Source: an uncultured Bacilli bacterium
GTDB lineage: Bacteria > Bacillota_I > Bacilli_A > RF39 > UBA660
Direction: 5' to 3'
DNA length: 39,436 bases
Assembly: GCA_904374795.1 (NCBI GenBank)
Contig: CAJFEV010000008.1
Coordinates: 1-39,436, forward strand
The translations under genes and the position numbers were made by a program. Within the stretch, counting starts at the first letter, position 1. The number at the start of each line of letters is the position of its first letter. Below, one piece after another: positions 33,693-39,436 of the stretch. Under the pieces are notes generated by a model. The model searched no databases, was not told the origin of the DNA, and worked only from the letters and a program-made list of their open reading frames with translations.

Positions 33693-34400
33693 TTATTTTT
33701 TAGATTGAAATAAAGTTATAGCTATCAAAATAAAAACGACCACAGCTAAACCTATAATAATATAATTAATACTTTGAGGATTATTTACCGCATCATTTAC
33801 AACCGCTGCAGTAAGAAAATAATCCGAACAATGGTCAATCTGAAATTCCACATATCCATTTTTTACTTCTACACCATGCTCAATATATTCTATTTGATCA
33901 AGTTCCGGATTATAATAATATAAATAAAGTTTTTCCCCATTTTGAAATCTATCTTGAACATTAATTTTCACGGTTGTATCTAACGGCAAATTTCCATGAT
34001 AATCAAAAGTAATAATAAGTTTATCCTGAGATACTTCTTCGTTAATTTTTTCAGTATCCTTAGTATCAGCGTCTAAAGAAAGTCGTAAATCTTCTTCTAT
34101 ATATAAGCTATCTTCCACAGATATATTTTGATTTCCCTCTTTTTGGAACTTCCAAGAATATTCTAAATCTCTTTCATAATCCTTAATTTCATAATAGTAA
34201 TAATCTTCTGTTTCAGTTTTAGTCATCAAAGTATCTTGATTTTCCATAGCTAAAACCTTACTTTGCTCATCATCCACTAAAATTGTATTTGTAATAGTGT
34301 CTTTTGGAAGAAAAAAAGTATACTTGCCGATCAAAGTCATACAAATTAGCCCCACAAGGATGAAGACTATTGTTATATATTTCTGCTGTTTTTTTTTCAT
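33693..34400 (-). CDS. Hypothetical surface protein with membrane helix at each end
   Basis: 235 aa. There is an N-terminal signal-anchor (about 8-30), an acidic beta-rich middle and a C-terminal helix (about 210-230) ending QSKK. The part LYLYYYNPELDQIEYIEHGVEVKNGYVEFQIDHCSDYFLT resembles the domain that closes many Firmicutes surface proteins just before their anchor. It may be a small cell-surface partner of the adjacent large surface protein. AAGGAAG is upstream. Confidence 0.65.
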   Translation of the reverse strand: MKKKQQKYITIVFILVGLICMTLIGKYTFFLPKDTITNTILVDDEQSKVLAMENQDTLMTKTETEDYYYYEIKDYERDLEYSWKFQKEGNQNISVEDSLYIEEDLRLSLDADTKDTEKINEEVSQDKLIITFDYHGNLPLDTTVKINVQDRFQNGEKLYLYYYNPELDQIEYIEHGVEVKNGYVEFQIDHCSDYFLTAAVVNDAVNNPQSINYIIIGLAVVVFILIAITLFQSKK

Positions 34401-34421
34401 TTTTTTCTTCCTTTCTAAAAA

Positions 34422-35090
34422 CTATATCCCGCTAATTAGTATAACTAAAGGGATAAGATTATATGCAAACTTTGTAAACATAACTAAAAGAATATTTCTT
34501 TTGTTTTTGACATAAATAGTTCCAAACAATAAAGCTGGCAAAAAATACGCCAAAACTTGAGACATATTAAACGCATCACTAGTAAAAATAAAATTCATAA
34601 TAGTATAAATAACCGCACTTACCAAAACAAACAAAACATTATTATCTATTAAATCGCTTAAAGACTCTCTAAACAAAAGCTCTTCAGCTACAACTCCAAA
34701 AATCATTGTTTTAAACACGGTATAAAGCATAGATAAACTTGCTAAATTTTGAATAGATTGTGTGTTCTGATCAACTGACCCTTCTTGAAATAATAATTGA
34801 GTTATACCAGCCACTAAAACATTAATAACAATAATAGATAAAAAACCAATAGCAATTACTTTAAATATTTTGCCTACAGTATAATCTTTTTTTAAAATTT
34901 GAAAATCCTTTTTTAAAGCTTTTTTATATATCAAAACAATAACAAGCAAAAATAAAATATCTAAAATAAGCATTACTAACTGACTATCCAAAGTTGGAAA
35001 CATATTGGCAATATAACTTCCAAAATATGTGTATAAAAAATACACTAAATATAATGATGTTGTTTTTAACAAAACTTCACTCTTTTTCAT
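34422..35090 (-). CDS. CPBP-like intramembrane protease homologue without conserved His
   Basis: 222 aa from the ATG at 35090, since AGGTAGG lies 6 nt upstream; the ATG two codons earlier touches that site. About seven hydrophobic helices. The first CPBP motif EExxxR is intact (AEELLFRESL). The places where the family has His read IYTIMNFIFT and FTKFAYN, so the metal-binding His residues seem to be missing. It could be inactive or a diverged immunity-type protein. Confidence 0.75.
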   Translation of the reverse strand: MKKSEVLLKTTSLYLVYFLYTYFGSYIANMFPTLDSQLVMLILDILFLLVIVLIYKKALKKDFQILKKDYTVGKIFKVIAIGFLSIIVINVLVAGITQLLFQEGSVDQNTQSIQNLASLSMLYTVFKTMIFGVVAEELLFRESLSDLIDNNVLFVLVSAVIYTIMNFIFTSDAFNMSQVLAYFLPALLFGTIYVKNKRNILLVMFTKFAYNLIPLVILISGI

Positions 35091-35169
35091 ATACATCCTA
35101 CCTTTTCTTTATTTTATCATTAAAATGTTTTTTCTTCGTTAACATTTAGCTATTTTACTTAAACTTTAC

Positions 35170-35277
35170 AAAAAAAGAACTGAAAAAACTTTCAGTTCAC
35201 CTTCCAATTAGCTATTAGAAGAAAATTCTAAAAATCCATAACATAGGATCACACTTCCCTTCCATCACTACTTGTAC
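35170..35277 (-). ncRNA. Candidate small RNA or leader of about 105 nt, unidentified
   Basis: A minus-strand extended -10 (TGGTAAAAT, 35292-35284) points to a start near 35277. The sequence then holds small hairpins (TTAGAA/TTCTAA) and ends in a strong terminator, a 9-bp GAACTGAAA/TTTCAGTTC stem plus T7 (35170-35198). No start codon with a ribosome site follows it before the terminator. It could be an independent sRNA or an attenuator leader of the CPBP gene 80 bp downstream. It does not fit SRP RNA, since the GGAAGnAGCAGCC loop is absent. Confidence 0.45.
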
Positions 35278-35391
35278 AAATATATTTTACCACAATTTTT
35301 GTAAAAAATCTAGGCTCTTTTAACAAATTTGCAAATTCCCCTTAAAAATTTTAGCAAAAACTTTTGAATTATTTAGCAAATTTATGGATAA

Positions 35392-35427
35392 TAAAAAAAG
35401 TGCTTACGCTTCTACTTCGTAAACACT
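35392..35427 (-). terminator. Terminator of the rplU-prp-rpmA operon
   Basis: A 10-bp stem AGTGTTTACG/CGTAAGCACT (one G-U) with a 9-nt loop and T7. The upstream arm lies within the last rpmA codons. Confidence 0.88.
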
Positions 35428-35694
35428 TGCTTTCTTTTTATCTCTTCCTAATCTCTCAAAACGAACAACACCATCTATTTTTGCAAATAAAGTATGATCC
35501 TTACCCATTCCCACATTTGTTCCTGGATAAATTTTTGTTCCTCGTTGGCGATAGATAATGCTTCCAGCTGAAATAACTTGACCATCAGCAACTTTTGCTC
35601 CTAATCTACGACCAGCTGAATCTCTACCATTATCTGTAGAACCTTGAGCCTTAACATGAGCGAATAATTGAAGATTTAAAAACATCTTATTCAT
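35404..35694 (-). CDS. rpmA: 50S ribosomal protein L27 with cleavable N-terminus
   Basis: 96 aa from the second ATG (35694), which has AGAGG at a normal distance. The first residues [20 protein letters not shown] contain the Firmicutes processing motif LNLQLF followed by AH. In Staphylococcus this extension is removed by Prp before L27 enters the peptidyl-transferase centre. The rest is typical L27 ([28 protein letters not shown]). The gene overlaps prp by 8 bp. Confidence 0.97.
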   Translation of the reverse strand: MNKMFLNLQLFAHVKAQGSTDNGRDSAGRRLGAKVADGQVISAGSIIYRQRGTKIYPGTNVGMGKDHTLFAKIDGVVRFERLGRDKKKASVYEVEA

Positions 35695-36007
35695 TGTACT
35701 CATCCTCTCTAACCGTTATATTTTTAGGATATTTTGAAGAAAGTTCTAAAAACAAATCAACCATATTTTCTAAAAGAATATCAATGATTTCACTAGTTTG
35801 TAATATTTTCAAACAAACCAAATCTTTTTCTTGTTGAACATCAATCGCTTGCTTATTAAAACGCAAAATCGCATTTACGGTCGTAATAAAAATAGTTGAT
35901 GCTCCAGCACATACAATATCTTTACCATAATCATCATACATCGCATGTCCAAAAACACAAATTTCTCCAAAATTTCCTTTTTTCTTTTTTATCAAAACAC
36001 GTATCAT
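35687..36007 (-). CDS. prp: Ribosomal-processing cysteine protease Prp
   Basis: 106 aa. The conserved GHA (His21) and DIVCAGAS (Cys33) form the catalytic pair of the Prp/YsxB family. It removes the N-terminal extension of L27, which is encoded next to it. The ATG overlaps the stop of rplU by 1 bp. Confidence 0.95.
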   Translation of the reverse strand: MIRVLIKKKKGNFGEICVFGHAMYDDYGKDIVCAGASTIFITTVNAILRFNKQAIDVQQEKDLVCLKILQTSEIIDILLENMVDLFLELSSKYPKNITVREDEYNE

Positions 36008-36306
36008 TATCCAACAATACTCTTAATCGTAACTTTTGTATAAGGTTGTCTATGTCCTTGTTTTTTACGATATTTTTTCTTTGGGCGATACTTAAAAACA
36101 ATAATCTTTTTTTGACGACCATGTTTTTCTACAGTTCCAACAACTTTAGCGCCTTTTACAGTTGGATTACCAGATTTACCATTAACATATAAAACTTCAG
36201 TAAATTCCACGTCACTACCAACTTCATTTGGCAATTTTTCTACATAAATCGTATCCCCTTCAGAAACATAATATTGTTTCCCACCAGTTACAAATATAGC
36301 TTTCAT
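36007..36306 (-). CDS. rplU: 50S ribosomal protein L21
   Basis: 99 aa. [25 protein letters not shown] at the start and [18 protein letters not shown] near the end are diagnostic. It is the first gene of the operon with prp and rpmA, behind a structured leader. Confidence 0.98.
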   Translation of the reverse strand: MKAIFVTGGKQYYVSEGDTIYVEKLPNEVGSDVEFTEVLYVNGKSGNPTVKGAKVVGTVEKHGRQKKIIVFKYRPKKKYRKKQGHRQPYTKVTIKSIVG

Positions 36307-36330
36307 TTCCTACCTCCTTTATAAAATTAA

Positions 36331-36413
36331 GACGCGCCGTAAAGGTACGATTACACGTTTCCAACCTTTTCCGAGCGGTTTTGATAAAAGCTAATTGCCT
36401 TACAAAACAAAGT
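36331..36413 (-). promoter_or_regulatory. L21 leader (r-protein autoregulatory RNA)
   Basis: Minus strand: TTTTGTAAGGCAATTAGC, AACCGCTCGG, then AAACGTGTAATCGTACC and TTTACGGCGCGTC directly upstream of rplU. Conserved GC-rich blocks in an AT-rich region match the L21 leader of Firmicutes, which is believed to bind L21. Confidence 0.8.
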
Positions 36414-36414
36414 A

Positions 36415-36443
36415 ATTCTATCAAAAAAGCAAGAGCTTGTCAA
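36415..36443 (-). promoter_or_regulatory. Promoter of rplU-prp-rpmA
   Basis: TTGACA (36443-36438), 17 bp, TAGAAT (36420-36415). The transcript starts at the L21 leader. Confidence 0.9.
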
Positions 36444-36474
36444 ATATTATCCGAGCTGTTAATTAAGATTTAAC

Positions 36475-36513
36475 AAAAAAAGAATGCATCCAATTTTCCT
36501 TTTAAATGCATTC
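36475..36513 (-). terminator. Terminator of the 99-aa membrane-protein gene
   Basis: Perfect 8-bp stem GAATGCAT/ATGCATTC with a 16-nt loop and T7 on the minus strand, 9 bp after the stop. Confidence 0.75.
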
Positions 36514-36521
36514 CTAATAAT

Positions 36522-36821
36522 TCATTTCATTTTTGCAACAGCATATTGATTTAAACATTGACCTCGTAAACGAATAGCCCCAATAATAAAAACGCATGAA
36601 AAAACGCATAAAACTCCGCTCATTACCCAAGTAGCCCAATTAATTTCTTCAGATATATAACCACTGACAATTAAAAAAGCAGAAAACAATAGTCCAATTA
36701 TTCCAATAATTGTTAAACGATTTAATCTTTTTCTCATTTCTTTACCTTTAGGTGTATTATAATAAAATTCTTTACATTGCATTTTTTCTTCTTTACTCAT
36801 TCTTTGGTATTTATTTTTCAT
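36522..36821 (-). CDS. Small two-helix membrane protein
   Basis: 99 aa from the ATG at 36821, with GAGGTGG just upstream; the frame is open for 20 more codons but without a ribosome site. A basic N-terminus (MSKEEKMQCKEFYYNTPKGKEMRKRLNR) precedes two membrane helices (about 33-52 and 62-82). The function is unknown. Confidence 0.65.
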   Translation of the reverse strand: MKNKYQRMSKEEKMQCKEFYYNTPKGKEMRKRLNRLTIIGIIGLLFSAFLIVSGYISEEINWATWVMSGVLCVFSCVFIIGAIRLRGQCLNQYAVAKMK

Positions 36822-36880
36822 TTTCCACCTCAAAAACATCTTATCACAAAAAAGAAAAACATAAAAGAAAAAATAAAGCA

Positions 36881-36886
36881 TATAAT
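36881..36886 (+). promoter_or_regulatory. -10 box placing transcription start at the ATG (leaderless)
   Basis: TATAAT ends 7 nt before the ATG at 36894, so transcription would start at or next to the start codon. There is no ribosome site. The -35 is poor. Confidence 0.4.
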
Positions 36887-36893
36887 TCTATCA

Positions 36894-37268
36894 ATGAATA
36901 AAGTGTTAAAAACCTTAGAAGAGGTACGTATTGAAGATTGGATTTGGATTATTTACCTTTTTCTTGCAAGCTTTGCTTTAATTTCCAATTTCTTTGAGAA
37001 AGACTATTTAATAACCGGAAATAAAACTTCAAAAAAAGCTTTTAAAACAATTAATATAGCTAACTTTATCATTGTTTTCTTTATTTATTTATACTTTGTA
37101 TTACTTACTTATTCTCGTTTCAAAGAAAGAGAAAATCATACTTCCATAAAAAGTATGATTGTTACAAACGCAAATTTTATTGCAGCTACCTTATTTTTAA
37201 TTGGAGGAATTATTTACCTATTTACGGAAATTGCTAGTGATAATGAGACTGATGTAGATATACTCTAA
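36894..37268 (+). CDS. Membrane protein with three helices, probably leaderless mRNA
   Basis: 124 aa from the ATG at 36894; upstream codons in the frame have no ribosome site. Three hydrophobic helices (about 17-35, 56-77, 96-117) and the start MNKVLKTLEEVRIEDWIWIIYLFLA. I do not recognise it with certainty; it may belong to the small DUF families with a similar N-terminal EDWIWI. Its end overlaps the convergent glycosyltransferase gene by 4 bp. Confidence 0.65.
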   Translation: MNKVLKTLEEVRIEDWIWIIYLFLASFALISNFFEKDYLITGNKTSKKAFKTINIANFIIVFFIYLYFVLLTYSRFKERENHTSIKSMIVTNANFIAATLFLIGGIIYLFTEIASDNETDVDIL

Positions 37269-38584
37269 ATTATTCTTTTTTGAAATCGAAAGGAATAATA
37301 TGTATTTTTCGCTTCATCGTTTAAAGATAACTTTTTGCAAATATCCATTTCATCAGCTGATACTTCCTTGGAAAAAGGATAAAAATAGCCATCAACAAAT
37401 CCCTCATCCAAAAACATTTTTAAAATGTCACTCTTTGTAAAATGATTTTGTTTTTGAAAGTTTTGATAGTACCACGAATCTTTTAAAAGTAAAGAAAAAT
37501 TTTCAATATTACTTATATTTGAAAACTCTCCTATGATATATCCACCTGGTTTTAAATATTCTTTTAACTCATGAATAAAACATAAAGGCTTTTCGACTTC
37601 TTCCAAAATATTTCCAATAAAAATGGTATCAAAAGAATTTTTAACTAAATCTTCTATATTATTAGTAACATTCCCTACTAACTTAGAAATTGCAAATTTA
37701 TGAAGATTGCTTTCTACGCCTGCAACATAAGCATTAGGAAAAAGATAATGAATTCTTAATAAAGATGCACCAATTTCACAATGATAATCTAAAACTTCCT
37801 GCGGATCTTTTGCCAAAAAAATAGACAAATTTTTATTATGATCAAAAGAAAAAACATCAAAATTCCATTTTTTTTCAAAATAAGCGCGATTTTTTAAAAT
37901 AAGCTGATTAAATTTTTGCTCATCTTTACGAAAAGATGTTCCTAAATAATGATGAATAAAAGCATCATGACATAAATAGAGTTTATAGCCTAATTTAACT
38001 ATACGTAAAGACAAGTCATTATCTTCAATATATCCAGGCGTATAACCTTCGTCTAATCCACCCAACTTATCAATTACTTCTCTTTTAATAAGCATGCAAT
38101 ATCCAATTAAACAAATCTTTTCTTCCCATCTACTGGAATCACTAACATTATTTTTTTGTGCTTTTTCTTGCATTTCATCAAAGTTTTCATAAGTAAATTC
38201 ACAAGCTTGCAGATTAGCTCCATGATTGGATACCGCACCCACAGCCCCAATTTTAGGATCACTATGAAGACATTTTTGCAAATTGTTAAGCCAATTTGTA
38301 GTAGCAATAGTATCATTATTCAAAAGTAAAATATCATTTTCTCTAGCTGAAGCTTCAATCCCTATATTACACCCCTTAGGAAATCCAACATTTTCTTGAT
38401 TAAGTATCACATGTAAATCACTTTGAGTCTTTAACCATTCAGGCGTTTCATCTTGACTATGATTATCCACAATGATAATTTCATAGGTATCTTGTTCGGT
38501 ATATTTTCGTATGCTTTCAATACAATCCTTGGTTAAATCTAAATGATTATAAGTCAAAATAATAATCGAAGTTTTCTTTTTCAT
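37265..38584 (-). CDS. GT2 glycosyltransferase fused to a methyltransferase-like domain
   Basis: 439 aa from the ATG at 38584. The N-terminal GT-A domain (about 1-235) has SIIILTYNHLDLTKDCIESI, IIVDNHSQDETPEWL, the metal-site-like LLNNDT, GYCMLIKREV and GYIEDNDLSLR. The C-terminal part (about 255-410) resembles a SAM-dependent methyltransferase fold (LDYHCEIGASLLRIHYLFPNAYVAGVE, DTIFIGNILEEVEKPLCFIHELKEYLKPGG). It probably adds sugar to a surface polysaccharide or protein. No ribosome site precedes the ATG, and a TATAAT lies 9 nt upstream. Confidence 0.88.
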   Translation of the reverse strand: MKKKTSIIILTYNHLDLTKDCIESIRKYTEQDTYEIIIVDNHSQDETPEWLKTQSDLHVILNQENVGFPKGCNIGIEASARENDILLLNNDTIATTNWLNNLQKCLHSDPKIGAVGAVSNHGANLQACEFTYENFDEMQEKAQKNNVSDSSRWEEKICLIGYCMLIKREVIDKLGGLDEGYTPGYIEDNDLSLRIVKLGYKLYLCHDAFIHHYLGTSFRKDEQKFNQLILKNRAYFEKKWNFDVFSFDHNKNLSIFLAKDPQEVLDYHCEIGASLLRIHYLFPNAYVAGVESNLHKFAISKLVGNVTNNIEDLVKNSFDTIFIGNILEEVEKPLCFIHELKEYLKPGGYIIGEFSNISNIENFSLLLKDSWYYQNFQKQNHFTKSDILKMFLDEGFVDGYFYPFSKEVSADEMDICKKLSLNDEAKNTYYSFRFQKRII

Positions 38585-38593
38585 AAATATCAC

Positions 38594-38599
38594 ATTATA
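38594..38599 (-). promoter_or_regulatory. -10 box close to the glycosyltransferase start
   Basis: TATAAT on the minus strand with 9 nt between it and the ATG gives a leader of 0-3 nt. This is the second such case within 2 kb. Confidence 0.45.
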
Positions 38600-38644
38600 G
38601 CTTATGTAATGAAAACTAAAAAGTTCATTCTGTCCTTTTCATAA

Positions 38645-38673
38645 TTGACAATTTTTTTTAATTCCCTTATAGT
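38645..38673 (+). promoter_or_regulatory. Promoter of the GNAT gene
   Basis: TTGACA (38645-38650), 17-bp spacer, TATAGT (38668-38673). A full AAAGGAGG follows at 38684-38691. Confidence 0.88.
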
Positions 38674-38697
38674 ACTCTTTATTAAAGGAGGATATAT

Positions 38698-39213
38698 ATG
38701 CAATTATCTGATACCTTATGGTTAGAAAAAATAAATCTTAACAAAAATGCTCATACTTGGCTTTTAGACACATTAAATAAAGAAAATCCATCTAGCCAAA
38801 GTTTTATTTGGAATTTTAAAAAAGAAATCCAAAAACGTACAGACAATTATTTAGAACGCCCTGACATTCTATATTCACCTTTTGCTCTATATTCCTATGA
38901 TCATCCTGTAGGTTATTTAGAAATTTCTGACATCTACAATCCTGGAAATTATGTATGTCTTATTTATGCCTTGTTAAAAAAAGAGCAAAAAAAAGGATAT
39001 GCTAGTCGGACTCTGTTAAACATAAGTAAAATTTTATTAAATGAATATAAGCAAGAAATTCAGAAAGTTATCCTAACAATCGATCCAAATAATAAGGAGA
39101 GTATCACCCTAGCAAAACGTTGTGGTTTTTATACTTTAGATACGCCAATCCAAATCGAACAAAATGGAATATGTACATATGAAAAAAGTCTTAACCCACC
39201 AAAAAACATGTAA
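38698..39213 (+). CDS. GNAT family N-acetyltransferase
   Basis: 171 aa. The acetyl-CoA-binding region is KEQKKGYASRTLLNISKILL (motif A, with KKGYAS) preceded by PVGYLEISDIYNPGNYVCLIYAL. Motif B is LTIDPNNKESITLAKRCGF. The substrate is unknown. The start is certain from AAAGGAGG 6 nt upstream. Confidence 0.88.
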   Translation: MQLSDTLWLEKINLNKNAHTWLLDTLNKENPSSQSFIWNFKKEIQKRTDNYLERPDILYSPFALYSYDHPVGYLEISDIYNPGNYVCLIYALLKKEQKKGYASRTLLNISKILLNEYKQEIQKVILTIDPNNKESITLAKRCGFYTLDTPIQIEQNGICTYEKSLNPPKNM

Positions 39214-39360
39214 ACATATTTCATTCTATAATGTTTATCAAAAAATAGACTCGAATAATTATTGTTCATCCCCCCAAAATATTACAGCATCAGTTTTATA
39301 AGCATACCAATTTTTTACTCTAAATCTTAGGATTCATTTCTTTTTTTTAGAAATTTAAGC

Positions 39361-39388
39361 AAAAAAAATCAACCCAAATTGAGTTGAT
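39361..39388 (-). terminator. Terminator of a minus-strand gene beyond the window
   Basis: ATCAAC, a 9-nt loop, GTTGAT and then T8 on the minus strand. A gene ending just beyond 39400 on the minus strand is expected. The rest of 39214-39360 shows nothing recognisable. Confidence 0.6.
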
Positions 39389-39436
39389 ATTTATATTTAA
39401 AGTTCGAACTATTCGAACATATTTTTAAAATGGTGC

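Noticed and set aside
35170-35300. SRP RNA or T-box for the transcript before the CPBP-like gene
   Set aside because: The GGAAGnAGCAG tetraloop region of SRP RNA and the GGTGGNACC T-box core are both absent.

Overview
The window comes from an AT-rich, low-GC Gram-positive bacterium (Bacilli/Erysipelotrichia-like, probably an uncultured gut lineage). The evidence is strong AGGAGG ribosome sites, T-box and L21 leaders, the rplU-prp-rpmA cluster with an N-terminally extended L27, pflBA, and surface proteins carrying DUF285 or DUF6273-like modules. UGA is used as a stop and Trp is TGG, so the code looks standard. I saw no rRNA, tRNA or CRISPR array.

Layout. Positions 1 to about 18368 are one end of an integrated mobile element whose other end lies outside the window. 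Positions from about 18368 to 39436 are chromosome. The junction lies inside the host valS. The housekeeping valyl-tRNA synthetase gene starts normally at 19186 behind a valine (GUU) T-box, keeps its first 273 codons, then runs into element sequence and stops at 18269. Overlapping that stop (ATGTTAG), the element supplies a complete, unrelated archaeal-type ValRS of 806 aa. The element therefore breaks an essential gene and appears to replace it, using the host promoter and T-box. This is the most remarkable feature of the window.

Element cargo from the junction outward: alternative valS, a replication-initiator-like protein, a Xre regulator with repeated operator-like sequences, two small helical proteins, an operon (87-aa protein, MazF/PemK toxin, membrane protein with a 51-bp tandem duplication, cold-shock protein, ArpU-like regulator, CAP-domain surface protein), two small HTH genes, a membrane-anchored receiver domain lacking its phosphoacceptor Asp, a GntR-ABC-permease operon, a Xre-membrane regulator, a 46-aa membrane protein, and an antimicrobial-peptide-type ABC transporter with its two-component system. 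A HTH-SdpI-like protein runs off the left edge. Two promoters, one for the ABC transporter and one for the 46-aa protein, share an identical 18-bp direct-repeat operator.

Chromosome: valS stub operon with a 129-aa gene of unknown role; two WG-repeat-like membrane proteins; a DUF285 surface protein; a DUF192 protein; obgE; a dead GNAT gene; a DUF4143 ATPase; pflBA; a second surface protein sharing its N-module with the DUF285 protein; a CPBP-like membrane protein without the usual His residues; a candidate small RNA; rplU-prp-rpmA; two small membrane-protein genes; a GT2-methyltransferase fusion; and a GNAT acetyltransferase. Everything here was read by eye. Family names rest on motif recognition and no database search was possible.
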